From: Cellvibrio sp. 79
Lineage (GTDB): Bacteria > Pseudomonadota > Gammaproteobacteria > Pseudomonadales > Cellvibrionaceae
Assembly (NCBI GenBank): GCA_003056245.1
Contig: MVDH01000001.1
Span: forward strand, 925,679 to 989,678
Length of the DNA: 64,000 nucleotides
Direction: 5' to 3'
Shown here one piece after another: positions 27,238-36,255 of this stretch. Under the pieces are notes generated by a model, which worked only from the letters and a program-made list of their open reading frames with translations, was not told the origin of the DNA and made no database searches. How positions within the stretch are numbered: the stretch's first letter is position 1; each line of letters starts with the position of its first letter. Position numbers and translations under genes: made by a program.

Positions 27238-29697
27238 GTGCAGTGGCCAAGTATCACCAGCAAAGTGAAGAAAGACCCGTCGATTGAAGCAAAAATTGAT
27301 GATTTGCTTGCGCAAATGAGTCTGGAAGAAAAAATTGGCCAACTGATCCAGCCTGAAATCCGCCATCTAACCCCCGCAGATGTGAAGGAGTACCACATTG
27401 GTTCTGTTCTTAATGGCGGTGGTTCTGTTCCTAATGGTAATCGCCATTCAAAAGCCGCTGACTGGCTGGCAATTGCAGATGCCTATTACAAAGCATCTAT
27501 GGATGATAGTGATGGCAAATTAGCGATCCCTATTATGTGGGGTACCGATGCCGTTCATGGTGTTGGCAATATCGTCGGTGCCACCTTGTTCCCGCATAAC
27601 ATTGCGTTGGGCGCCGCGCGTAATCCGGAATTGATTAAGGAAATTGGCCGTATTACTGCTACAGAAATCGCTGTTACTGGACTTGATTGGGATTTTTCGC
27701 CCACCGTTGCTGTGGCGCGCGATGATCGTTGGGGGCGCACCTATGAATCCTGGTCGGAGCACCCTGATTTAGTGAGCGATTATGCAAGCAAAATGGTGGA
27801 TGGGTTACAAGGCGATGCGCAGAGCGCAGAATTTCTTTCCAACTATAAAGTGATTTCAACAGCTAAGCATTTCATTGCTGATGGCGGAACGCTTAATGGA
27901 ATTGACCGCGGCAATTGTATTGATGATGAAGAAAGTTTGTGCCGAATCCATGCTGCCGGTTATTACAGTGCGATTGAGGCAGGTGTACAAACTGTGATGG
28001 CCTCTTTTAATAGTTGGCATGGCGAGCATATGCACGGCCATCGTTATTTGCTCACCGATGTATTGAAGGACCAGATGGGATTTGACGGTTTGGTCGTTGG
28101 CGACTGGAATGGCCATGGTTTTGTTGCGGGGGCGACGCCATTGAATTGCCCGCAGGCGTTGAATGCTGGCCTGGATATTTATATGGTTCCAGACCCTGAT
28201 TGGAAGCAGCTCTATCGGAATACACTTGCTCAAACCCAAGACGGAACAATTCCGCTAAGTCGTGTGGATGACGCGGTGCGTCGGGTATTGCGTGTGAAGC
28301 TGCGCGCAAATTTATGGGAAAAAGGTTTGCCTTCTTCTCGTCCATTGGCGGGGCGCGATGATTTATTAGGTGCGGCCGAACATCGGGCAGTCGCACGTCA
28401 AGCGGTACGCGAATCGATTGTGCTGCTAAAAAACAAAAATAATTTATTGCCGCTATCACCAACAGCAAAAGTTTTGGTGGCAGGAGATGGTGCTGACAAT
28501 ATCAGTAAGCAAACCGGTGGTTGGTCCATCAATTGGCAGGGCACCGGCAATACTATGGCTGATTTCCCGGGAGCAACGACCTTGTGGATGGGAATTGAAT
28601 CCGCTGTCAATGCAGCGGGCGGTTCTGTCGAATTAAGTGTTGATGGTTCTTATAGCGAAAAGCCTGATGTAGCCATCGTAATTTTTGGTGAGGATCCTTA
28701 TGCGGAAATGCAGGGTGACATCCAGCATCAATTGTTGAAGGCTGGTGATACATCAGATTTGCAGCTGCTGAAAAAACTAAAAGGCGCTGGCATTCCTGTG
28801 GTTGCCTTATTCGTAACTGGCCGCCCTATGTGGATTAATCGCGAACTTAATGCATCGGATGCGTTTGCAGTGATATGGCAACCGGGTACTGAAGGGGCGG
28901 GTGTTGCTGACGTTATTTTTAAAACCACTGGAGGCAAGGTTCAGTATCCGGTGAAAGGCCAGCTATCTTTTTCCTGGCCAAAGCGTCCGGATCAAGGCAC
29001 CTTGAATGTTGGCGATACAGACTATGACCCGTTATTTGCCTATGGTTTCGGCTTGAAATATGGGGAAGAAGATTCATTAGGTGATGATCTTCCTGAAGAA
29101 GGAATCAGCTTTGAAACCACTTCCCATGTTCTTGAGTTATTCAATCGCCGTCCATTGGGTATTTACGGCATTATCCTCGAAGGCAAGAATAATGATCGCG
29201 CAGTGCTTAACGGCAACATCGCAAGTGTTTCTACACTGACGGTTAGTTGTGTGGATAAAGATGTACAGGAAGATGCGCGCCGTGTTCTCTGGAATGGCGA
29301 GGGCGAAGGCCTGGTCGCGATATCAACACCCAATCGCCAGGTATTGAGTGATTACTATGAATCGGATTCAGCGCTGGTTTTCGATATTAAAGTTGATGCG
29401 CCGCCACAAGCAAATGCCTGGGTTCGTATCGGTTGTGGTCCATCTTGTTACTCACAAGTAGACATCACCAAAGAGCTAACAGAAATTGCTGGTAAGGGTT
29501 GGAAAACCTTATTGGTGGATTTAAAAGATTATCCGGATGCGGGCACTGACTTTGGTTTGAAACGTACTCCACAGGAATTGTTTGCCCTGATTCTGGAGCC
29601 TTTTACGCTGGTTGCCAACGGCAAACTGGATGTGACCTTTTCGCAGGTCCGTATAGAAAAGGGACTGGCTAAAGGTGCGGGTGTTCGAATCGCATAG
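27238..29697 (+). CDS. GH3 beta-glucosidase / beta-glucan exohydrolase (ExoP-like), no signal peptide
   Basis: An 819-residue glycoside hydrolase family 3 enzyme. Visible are the N-terminal barrel domain (MSLEEKIGQLIQPE; TDAVHGVGNIVGATLFPHNIALGA), the catalytic aspartate in FDGLVVGDWNG (residue 289), the second alpha/beta domain (SIVLLKNKNNLLPL; WQPGTEGAGVADV) and a C-terminal galactose-binding-like module of about 150 residues as in ExoP-type enzymes. It should release glucose from cello-oligosaccharides or beta-glucans. The GTG at 27238 follows GGAGG; an in-frame stop at 27214 rules out an upstream signal peptide in this frame, so the enzyme is probably cytoplasmic. It lies beside glk, the sugar permease and the LacI regulator. 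Confidence 0.9.
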   Translation: MQWPSITSKVKKDPSIEAKIDDLLAQMSLEEKIGQLIQPEIRHLTPADVKEYHIGSVLNGGGSVPNGNRHSKAADWLAIADAYYKASMDDSDGKLAIPIMWGTDAVHGVGNIVGATLFPHNIALGAARNPELIKEIGRITATEIAVTGLDWDFSPTVAVARDDRWGRTYESWSEHPDLVSDYASKMVDGLQGDAQSAEFLSNYKVISTAKHFIADGGTLNGIDRGNCIDDEESLCRIHAAGYYSAIEAGVQTVMASFNSWHGEHMHGHRYLLTDVLKDQMGFDGLVVGDWNGHGFVAGATPLNCPQALNAGLDIYMVPDPDWKQLYRNTLAQTQDGTIPLSRVDDAVRRVLRVKLRANLWEKGLPSSRPLAGRDDLLGAAEHRAVARQAVRESIVLLKNKNNLLPLSPTAKVLVAGDGADNISKQTGGWSINWQGTGNTMADFPGATTLWMGIESAVNAAGGSVELSVDGSYSEKPDVAIVIFGEDPYAEMQGDIQHQLLKAGDTSDLQLLKKLKGAGIPVVALFVTGRPMWINRELNASDAFAVIWQPGTEGAGVADVIFKTTGGKVQYPVKGQLSFSWPKRPDQGTLNVGDTDYDPLFAYGFGLKYGEEDSLGDDLPEEGISFETTSHVLELFNRRPLGIYGIILEGKNNDRAVLNGNIASVSTLTVSCVDKDVQEDARRVLWNGEGEGLVAISTPNRQVLSDYYESDSALVFDIKVDAPPQANAWVRIGCGPSCYSQVDITKELTEIAGKGWKTLLVDLKDYPDAGTDFGLKRTPQELFALILEPFTLVANGKLDVTFSQVRIEKGLAKGAGVRIA

Positions 29698-29709
29698 AAA
29701 ATACCTCGG

Positions 29710-29753
29710 CACAAAAAAAGGCCGCTTACGAAAGTAAGCGGCCTTTTTTTGTG
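29710..29753. terminator. Terminator after the GH3 gene
   Basis: Twenty-base perfect arms (29710-29729 and 29734-29753) around the stable GAAA tetraloop; the core is GGCCGCTTAC/GTAAGCGGCC with flanking A7 and T7 runs. Confidence 0.93.
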
Positions 29754-30023
29754 CACTTTTTCTTTTCGGTAAAGAATCAGTAGGTACTCATTTTGCCGGT
29801 TTGCTATTTTGTTGTGCGCCGCAAAAAAATGCTGTGCATTGCGATGCGTTTTAACTGTGCATGGAAATTTTTATATTTGTTTTTAAATGACGCATGGCTC
29901 ATTCCTCTATCACCACAAATGTGCAGTCCAAAAAAACGTGACAAATCCTGATGTCAATTTTTAAAAAATATATCCCTTTGATTAATAATGAATTATTCCT
30001 TCAAAAAAATTACAAAAAAACGA

Positions 30024-30040
30024 TTGGCATAAGCCTTGCT
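30024..30040 (+). promoter_or_regulatory. Sigma-54 (RpoN) type promoter of the porin gene
   Basis: TTGGCATAAGCCTTGCT: -24 element TTGGCA and -12 element TTGCT with exactly ten bases between the invariant GG (30026-30027) and GC (30038-30039), as sigma-54 requires. The predicted start is near 30052, about 137 bases before the porin ATG. No enhancer-binding activator gene lies in the window. Confidence 0.6.
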
Positions 30041-30188
30041 CCAGTGGGATTCAGTCACACCCGTGTTACACCAGTAATTTAAATAGATGATTTTTTTAGT
30101 GCATTGAAATAACGCAATGGAAAATCTATTTGCGCTGATGGTGTTGATCGCGAAACCACACACATTAATCCAAAATTGGGAAGGCTCT

Positions 30189-31448
30189 ATGAAAAAAAAT
30201 ATGCTTCATCTTCTTGTTGTTGCTACAAGTTCATTGTTGTGTGCAGCTCCAGGTGTTTCTGCAAAAACGTTTACGGAGTCTATGCAGCAGGGCAGTGTGG
30301 TAAAAATAAATTTTCGTACGCGTTTTGAAGATGTCACCGAAGATACATTAGATGCAACAGGCAAAAAAAATGGTGAACGCGAAGCTGATGCATGGACAAC
30401 TCGTTCACGCATTTCCTATCAATCCGGTGCATGGAATGGTTTTGGTTTTACTGGCGAGATGGATAACATCAGCGAAATGACGAACGATGTCGATTATCGT
30501 ACTTCTGCGGCGAATACAGATCCTTTGTGGGCGGAGCGCAATACCGTTGCGGTGATTGCCGATCCAACTGGAACGGAAGTTAATCAGGCGTTTATTTCCT
30601 ACACCAATTTTAACAATCAGGTTAAATATGGTCGCCAGCGTTTATTGCTCGATAATTCGCGCTTCATTGGTAACGTAGGTTGGAGACAAAACGAACAAAC
30701 TTATGACGGTTTATCCTGGACCAATAAAACTATTCGCTACACTAACTTTACTTACGCCTACATTAAAAATGTAAATCGTGTGTTTGGCGAAGATAACCCG
30801 GCACTGGGTGATCTGCATATGGATAGCCATGTGCTCAATGCAAGTTATACCGGATTCGATGCGGGAAAATTAATCGGGTATGCGTATTTGCTTGATGTTA
30901 ATGATCCGCTCGCGCAACTGGGATTAACCAGCGATACGTTTGGTGTTCGTTGGCAAGGTACGGTTGGCGAATCCTTTTTGTACAACCTTGAATATGCAAA
31001 CCAGCAAGATGCCGGTGCCGCAAAATTATTTGAAGCTGATTACATGCTGGCGGAAGCTACCTACAACGTAAGTCGCTACACTTTTACTGCGGGTTATGAG
31101 CTGCTCGGATCGGATGAAGGTAAATACGGTTTCGCTACACCCTTGGCAACCTTGCATGCATTCCAGGGATGGGCTGATAAATTTTTGGCTACTCCGGTAG
31201 CAGGTTTAGAAGATGTTTATATTAATGCTGGTGTAACCGTAGCAGGAACCCAGACTTTATTGAGTTATCACAAATATAATTCTGATGAAGGCAGCATTGA
31301 TTTCGGTGATGAGATTAACTTAAGTTTGGTTAAAAAATTTGGCGCGGTAGTGTGGACTGCAAAATATGCTCAATATTCAATGGGCGATACCAATGCCAAC
31401 TATACCGATACGACCAAATTCTGGCTGATGGCCGATTGGAATTTTTAA
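30189..31448 (+). CDS. Outer-membrane beta-barrel porin
   Basis: A 419-residue protein with signal peptide (MKKNMLHLLVVATSSLLCAAPGVSA) and a mature part of alternating amphipathic strands rich in Tyr, Asn and Asp, ending in the outer-membrane C-terminal pattern FWLMADWNF. Segments such as RSRISYQSGAWNGFGFTGEMDN and NQVKYGRQRLLLDNSRFIG resemble OprD- or alginate-export-like porins. The ATG at 30189 begins the signal peptide; upstream in-frame codons add no plausible sequence. Between a GH3 and a GH26 gene, it may admit oligosaccharides, but specificity cannot be read. Confidence 0.8.
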   Translation: MKKNMLHLLVVATSSLLCAAPGVSAKTFTESMQQGSVVKINFRTRFEDVTEDTLDATGKKNGEREADAWTTRSRISYQSGAWNGFGFTGEMDNISEMTNDVDYRTSAANTDPLWAERNTVAVIADPTGTEVNQAFISYTNFNNQVKYGRQRLLLDNSRFIGNVGWRQNEQTYDGLSWTNKTIRYTNFTYAYIKNVNRVFGEDNPALGDLHMDSHVLNASYTGFDAGKLIGYAYLLDVNDPLAQLGLTSDTFGVRWQGTVGESFLYNLEYANQQDAGAAKLFEADYMLAEATYNVSRYTFTAGYELLGSDEGKYGFATPLATLHAFQGWADKFLATPVAGLEDVYINAGVTVAGTQTLLSYHKYNSDEGSIDFGDEINLSLVKKFGAVVWTAKYAQYSMGDTNANYTDTTKFWLMADWNF

Positions 31449-31460
31449 CGTATTGCTAAA

Positions 31461-31505
31461 AGTAAAAACCCCAATTAATCATTGGGGTTTTTACTTTTAT
31501 TTTTA
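31461..31505. terminator. Bidirectional terminator between porin and GH26 gene
   Basis: Fifteen-base perfect arms (31461-31475 and 31481-31495; core AAAAACCCC/GGGGTTTTT) around TAATC, followed by TTTTATTTTT. It serves the porin and, in reverse, the converging GH26 gene. Confidence 0.88.
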
Positions 31506-31507
31506 GC

Positions 31508-32899
31508 TCACTGGAATGTTGGCAATTCATCCAGTGTAATCATATTGGCATGATTATAAACTTTGGTTTTGTGCGCGCTGGTGTTGTAATAATCGCCGCT
31601 CCAGAAGTTATCTTTATGGGTTCCTGACTCCAATGTGGTTTCATTAAAGTTGCCATCATTCCATGTCATAAACCATAGCCACCAGGCGCCATCTGCAGAA
31701 ACTTTATCCGGATCAGGAATAAAACCGTTTTCACTCAAGGCAATTAATTTTGCTTCCGAAGAATATTTTCTTGCTTGTGTGTAGGTACTGATTTGCGATT
31801 TGTAAGTTTGATTGTCGGTGCTGTCATAAATGTCGTGGCTGATGATATCTACAACATCATCACCCGGATACCATGCGGCACTTTGGCCGTTCCAAACCCA
31901 TAATAAATTATGGAGACCATGATAACCCACTAACCGCTCATACATATGGCGCCACAACAATATTTGCGCATAAGCTTGTGGTACGCCATCAGTACGGGGG
32001 CGCCCCCACCAAAACCAACCCTCACCGTTGTAACCGGAAGCTTCGTGAAGCGGTCGCCACAAAACAGTAACGCCCGCATCATTTAATTTCTTCAATTCGG
32101 TAGCAATTAAATCTATCCCGGCATTAATTTGGGTGTACGCGGTGCTGTTTGTGTCCAATGAGCCATCTTTAATAGGGATCTGGAAGTTTGTATCTTTGGT
32201 ATAAAACTGAGCGTTATTTGCGTTGGAAGTATTGAGCTGCGCCGGATCACGCCAGTGCCACGTAAATGTAATTAGCCCGCCTTTATTGGCATAAGCGATG
32301 GCTTCTTCCGTTTGTTTAACACCTTCAACCCAATTAGCGGTCATTCCATAATTCATAAAGTCATAACCCATGAGGGCCGAGTATTTGCCTGTATCTTTAT
32401 GTACGCGCTCGGCCATATCGATACCGTCTTTCCAGGTTAAATCCTGTTGGCCAGTTAATGTTTGTTGGCCCGCTATGCTGCGCAGATAGGTGTAAATTGC
32501 GCTCGTTTTAGTATTTGTTTTTGTATCAACAGGTGCTGTGCGTCCTGCTAATGAGGGGAGGTTAGTGCGATTGGCAGGACAGAAAGTGCTGGCAATGCAG
32601 TATTTGCCATACTCGTACCCCCATCCATTTTGGTTTTCGCTGCAAACTAGCCAGGATTTACCATCTACCTGACAATTTCCGGAAGTGGTAATACTGGAAC
32701 TGCTGGCTGCTACTGAGGCGGATGATGCGCTTGAGCTCGCAATACTGGAGCTGCTGATACTACTGCTGGATGTCGTTTTGCTAATAACTGTTCCCGTCGC
32801 GGTATTGTTATTTCCGCCGCTTCCTCCACTACCACACGCTGAAAGGACAAGTGTGATGCCGATAGCAAAAGGCATGCGCCAATAAGTTGAATACTTCAT
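31508..32899 (-). CDS. GH26 beta-mannanase lipoprotein with CBM10
   Basis: A 463-residue lipoprotein: signal peptide with lipobox LSAC (Cys22), a Gly/Asn stretch and a poly-serine linker (about 40-73), a CBM10-type module (about 76-107, CQVDGKSWLVCSENQNGWGYEYGKYC as split blocks), and a GH26 catalytic domain (about 125-460). The proposed acid/base is Glu286 in WRPLHEASG and the nucleophile Glu390 in ALSENG. It should cleave beta-1,4-mannans at the cell surface. The CBM10 module binds cellulose in known cases, an arrangement known from Cellvibrio plant-cell-wall enzymes. Two palindromic operator-like sites lie 70-110 bp upstream. Confidence 0.92.
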   Translation of the reverse strand: MKYSTYWRMPFAIGITLVLSACGSGGSGGNNNTATGTVISKTTSSSSISSSSIASSSASSASVAASSSSITTSGNCQVDGKSWLVCSENQNGWGYEYGKYCIASTFCPANRTNLPSLAGRTAPVDTKTNTKTSAIYTYLRSIAGQQTLTGQQDLTWKDGIDMAERVHKDTGKYSALMGYDFMNYGMTANWVEGVKQTEEAIAYANKGGLITFTWHWRDPAQLNTSNANNAQFYTKDTNFQIPIKDGSLDTNSTAYTQINAGIDLIATELKKLNDAGVTVLWRPLHEASGYNGEGWFWWGRPRTDGVPQAYAQILLWRHMYERLVGYHGLHNLLWVWNGQSAAWYPGDDVVDIISHDIYDSTDNQTYKSQISTYTQARKYSSEAKLIALSENGFIPDPDKVSADGAWWLWFMTWNDGNFNETTLESGTHKDNFWSGDYYNTSAHKTKVYNHANMITLDELPTFQ

Positions 32900-32967
32900 T
32901 ATTGCTCCACATTTTTATGGTTATTAATAGAGTGCTCTCTCTGGTTGCCGGAGATTTACATATAAAT

Positions 32968-32979
32968 GTAACCGGTTAC
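32968..32979. promoter_or_regulatory. LacI-type operator copy 1, GH26 gene
   Basis: GTAACCGGTTAC is a perfect 12-base palindrome with central CG, about 70 bp before the mannanase start codon. It differs from the TGACA-type site of the GH3 locus, so a different regulator is expected; none is encoded next to it. Confidence 0.65.
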
Positions 32980-32995
32980 TTTTCAGTGTATAGAT

Positions 32996-33007
32996 GTAAC
33001 CGGTTTC
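32996..33007. promoter_or_regulatory. LacI-type operator copy 2, GH26 gene
   Basis: GTAACCGGTTTC matches copy 1 at 11 of 12 positions and lies 28 bp further from the gene, almost three helical turns, so two dimers could bind on similar faces. Confidence 0.6.
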
Positions 33008-33069
33008 ACGAAAGGGTGGCGCAAAAATAATGATGCTGCTGATACCCTGATCGGCAATATTCCGCTGAT

Positions 33070-33098
33070 TTGGCCTGAGTCCTCATCTCATGTAGAAT
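33070..33098 (+). promoter_or_regulatory. Probable sigma-70 promoter of prfB
   Basis: TTGGCC (33070-33075), a 17-bp spacer and TAGAAT (33093-33098), ending 59 bp before the prfB start codon. Confidence 0.6.
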
Positions 33099-33157
33099 GC
33101 GCGCCTCGCTTTTTCTGCCTGTTTCAGGCCTAAACCAAGACTGAATTACGCCTAATC

Positions 33158-34253
33158 ATGGAAATTAATCCCTTATTACTTGCCTTGAAAGACCTTACCG
33201 ATCGCACCAACGTGCTTAGGGGGTATCTTTGACTACGCTCTTAAGAAAGAGCGTTTAGCAGAAGTCGAGCTTGATCTCGGTGAACCGTCCGTGTGGGAAA
33301 ACCCCGAGCGCGCCCAGGCATTGGGTCGAGAGCGCTCATCATTAGAGATGGTGGTAAAAACCATCGACGATCTGGATAACGGTGTACGCGATTCGCGCGA
33401 ATTGCTGGATATGGCCGTGGAGGAGGATGACGAATCCATGGTTGCTGATGTTCAGGCTGAGCTGGAGCGTCTTGATAAGCAACTGGGTGTGTTGGAATTT
33501 CGTCGCATGTTTTCAGGCGAGACCGATGCCAATAACGCTTACCTGGATATTCAATCCGGTTCCGGCGGTACCGAAGCGCAAGATTGGGCCGAGATGGTGT
33601 TGCGTATGTATTTACGCTGGGGTGAAGCGAAAGGCTTTAAGGTTACGCTCGAAGAAGTATCGGCAGGGGACGTGGCTGGTATCAAAAGTGCGACAATTTA
33701 TTTTGAAGGCGAGTATGCGTTCGGTTGGTTGCGCACCGAAACTGGTGTGCATCGTTTAGTGCGTAAATCACCGTTCGATTCCGGTAACCGTCGCCACACG
33801 TCATTCTGCTCCGTATTTGTATCGCCAGAGATTGATGACAATATTGAAATTGAAATCAATCCTGCCGACTTGCGTATTGATACTTATCGCGCGAGTGGCG
33901 CCGGCGGTCAGCACATCAACAAAACCGATTCCGCGGTACGTATTACCCATATCCCTACCAATATTGTTGTGCAATGCCAGAACGAGCGTTCGCAACACGC
34001 TAACCGTGACAAAGCGTACAAAATGCTCCGTGCAAAAATGTACGAACAGGAAATGCAAAAACGCAACGCGGAAAAACAAGCGATGGAAGATAATAAGTCC
34101 GACATCGGTTGGGGTAGCCAAATTCGCTCTTACGTATTGGATGATTCGCGCATTAAAGATTTGCGTACCAGCGTCCAGACCTCCAATACCCAGGCAGTGT
34201 TGGACGGTGATCTTGATCAATTTATTGTTGAAAGCCTCAAAGCCGGTTTGTAA
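33158..34253 (+). CDS. prfB: Peptide chain release factor 2, made by +1 programmed frameshift
   Basis: Release factor that reads UAA and UGA. The first 24 codons (33158-33229) end at an in-frame TGA (33230-33232). The classic recoding site is intact: AGGGGG as internal Shine-Dalgarno, then TAT CTT TGA C, so the ribosome slips at CTT and continues GAC TAC from 33231. The joined product is 364 residues, as in E. coli (365). SPF ([11 protein letters not shown]) and GGQ ([13 protein letters not shown]) motifs are present. Low RF2 increases frameshifting, an autoregulatory loop. lysS follows, as in many gammaproteobacteria. Confidence 0.97.
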
Positions 34254-34322
34254 TTTATTTTTTGTTGGGTCAATCCTTAAAATTTTCAGTCCTAAACCTT
34301 TTATTAGATATCAGTGAAGACT

Positions 34323-35825
34323 ATGAGCAACGAAATCAACTCAGCACAGCCAGATGCACAGGCACATGATGAAAATAAATTAATCGCGGAGCGTCGCCAG
34401 AAGCTGTCTGCAATTCGTGAAAAGGGCAATGCATTTCCGAATGATTTTCGTCGCGGTGACAAGAGTGTTGATCTGCAATCACAATTCGGTGAAAAAACCA
34501 AAGAAGAACTCGAAGCACTGAATCATGTCGTGAGTGTTGCCGGTCGTATCATGGCGAAACGCGGCCCATTTATGGTGGTGCAAGATGGTGAAGGATCAAT
34601 TCAGTTGTATGCTGATAAAGCGGCACAAGAAGTTATCAAAGATAAGTGGGGTTTGTGGGATATCGGCGATATCGTTGGTGTAAAAGGTGCTCTGCACAAA
34701 TCCGGCAAAGGTGATTTGTACGTAAATCTGGAAGAGTATCAATTGCTCACTAAATCCTTACGTCCGCTGCCGGATAAATATCACGGCTTGAGCGACCAGG
34801 AAATTCGTTATCGCCAACGCTATGTGGATCTGATTGTAAATCCGGAAGTGCGCGATACTTTCCGCCTGCGTTCACAATGCATTAGTTTTATCCGTAATTA
34901 CATGATTGGTTGCGGCTTTATGGAAGTGGAAACACCCATGCTGCATGTAATTCCTGGTGGCGCATCTGCCAAACCGTTTATTACGCATCACAACGCGTTG
35001 GATATGGATATGTTCCTGCGTATCGCACCGGAATTGTATTTGAAGCGTTTGGTCGTGGGCGGTTTCGAGCGCGTATTTGAAATTAACCGTAACTTCCGCA
35101 ATGAAGGTGTTTCCACTCGTCACAATCCAGAATTCACGATGATGGAATTTTATCAAGCGTATGCTGATTACAAAGATCTCATGGATTTGACCGAAGATTT
35201 ATTGCGTAAATTGTGCGTTGAGGTTACCGGCGGCACGGTATTGAAATACCAAACCAGCGAATACGATTTTGGTAAGCCTTTCGCGCGCTTGTCTGTGTTT
35301 GATTCGGTGTTGCAGTACAACCCGCAAATTACTCGCGAGCAATTAAGCACTATTGAAGGTGCAACCAAAGCTGCGAAGGATTTGGGCATTGAAGTAAAAG
35401 ATTCTTACGGTCTTGGCAAAATCCATATCGAAATTTTTGAAGAGACTGTCGAGCACAAGCTCGATCAGCCAACCTTCATCACTGAATATCCAATCGAAGT
35501 ATCGCCACTGGCGCGTCGCAATGATGAAAATCCGGCGGTGACTGATCGTTTCGAATTCTTCATCGGTGGACGTGAATTGGCAAATGGATTTTCCGAGCTG
35601 AACGACGCTGAAGACCAAGCTGAGCGCTTCATGCAACAGGTGCGAGAAAAAGATGCTGGCGATGATGAAGCCATGCATTACGATGCGGATTTCGTGCGTG
35701 CATTGGAATACGGTTTGCCGCCAACAGCGGGTGAGGGCATAGGTATTGATCGTTTGATTATGTTGTTTGCTAACGCACCATCGATTCGCGATGTATTGTT
35801 GTTCCCTCACATGAGACCTGAATAG
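34323..35825 (+). CDS. lysS: Lysyl-tRNA synthetase, class II
   Basis: A 500-residue enzyme with an N-terminal OB-fold anticodon-binding domain ([20 protein letters not shown]) and a class II catalytic domain: motif 2 [26 protein letters not shown] and motif 3 [32 protein letters not shown] 34323 is preferred; an in-frame GTG lies 9 bp upstream. It follows prfB in the usual order and is probably co-transcribed. Confidence 0.97.
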   Translation: MSNEINSAQPDAQAHDENKLIAERRQKLSAIREKGNAFPNDFRRGDKSVDLQSQFGEKTKEELEALNHVVSVAGRIMAKRGPFMVVQDGEGSIQLYADKAAQEVIKDKWGLWDIGDIVGVKGALHKSGKGDLYVNLEEYQLLTKSLRPLPDKYHGLSDQEIRYRQRYVDLIVNPEVRDTFRLRSQCISFIRNYMIGCGFMEVETPMLHVIPGGASAKPFITHHNALDMDMFLRIAPELYLKRLVVGGFERVFEINRNFRNEGVSTRHNPEFTMMEFYQAYADYKDLMDLTEDLLRKLCVEVTGGTVLKYQTSEYDFGKPFARLSVFDSVLQYNPQITREQLSTIEGATKAAKDLGIEVKDSYGLGKIHIEIFEETVEHKLDQPTFITEYPIEVSPLARRNDENPAVTDRFEFFIGGRELANGFSELNDAEDQAERFMQQVREKDAGDDEAMHYDADFVRALEYGLPPTAGEGIGIDRLIMLFANAPSIRDVLLFPHMRPE

Positions 35826-35843
35826 AAAGTTTCATAATCGTGT

Positions 35844-35875
35844 AAAAATAGCGCCTGTTTGGCGCTATTTTTTTG
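35844..35875 (+). terminator. Terminator after lysS
   Basis: Arms AAAAATAGCGCC (35844-35855) and GGCGCTATTTTT (35861-35872) around TGTTT, followed by more T residues. Confidence 0.9.
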
Positions 35876-36119
35876 CGTGTCCCATAAAAGTGATACATGA
35901 GATAAATTGCAGGAAACGATTTTGTGCGTATTAAATCGGGTGCGTGCAAAATAATGCGCCAATACTCATTTCATTAGCAAAAGACTTGCATTGGGTAAAA
36001 GATGAACTTATTCTCTCCGCCTGTCGTTTGTCTTGAAGTATGTTTGTCCTCCCGCCTGTACCAAATATTTCCCTGAAGTAAAGTTGTTGTAATAGTTTCG
36101 GGGTTTTAGTACCTGCAAA

Positions 36120-36133
36120 TGACAACGTTGACA
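36120..36133. promoter_or_regulatory. LacI/NagR-like operator candidate before the chitinase
   Basis: TGACAACGTTGACA differs at one mirrored pair from the perfect palindrome TGACAACGTTGTCA and shares the TGACA-N-CG-N core with the site before the GH3 gene. Its right half also forms a TTGACA hexamer, so it may simply be a -35 element. It lies about 120 bp before the GH18 start. Confidence 0.4.
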
Positions 36134-36255
36134 ATCGCTGCCCGGCGAATCTTAAAGGATCATCACATGCAAATACCAGCGACGGTGAGAGAGTTTGCTG
36201 CTATTCGCCACACCCATTTCCTTAACTAACGATAATGAAAGGATAGGTAACTTCG

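Larger units (their letters stand above)
29698..30188 (+). other. Intergenic region GH3 gene to porin (491 bp)
   Basis: No gene is seen. It holds the GH3 terminator at its left end, an A/T-rich middle part, and a sigma-54-type promoter match at 30024-30040, leaving an untranslated leader of about 140 bases before the porin start. A spaced TGACA-N8-TGTCA repeat is present at 29939-29956. Confidence 0.6.
35826..36255 (+). other. Intergenic region lysS to chitinase (430 bp)
   Basis: Apart from the lysS terminator (35844-35875) and a near-palindromic TGACAACGTTGACA (36120-36133), I see no gene. A 20-codon frame from ATG 36167 is not convincing. Confidence 0.55.

Noticed and set aside
29939-29956. 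TGACA-N8-TGTCA repeat before the porin
   Set aside because: The arms match those of the GH3 operator, but the spacer is 8 instead of 4 bases, so the same protein dimer is unlikely to bind it.
36167-36229. 20-codon frame before the chitinase
   Set aside because: Too short, with no conserved features or clear ribosome-binding site.
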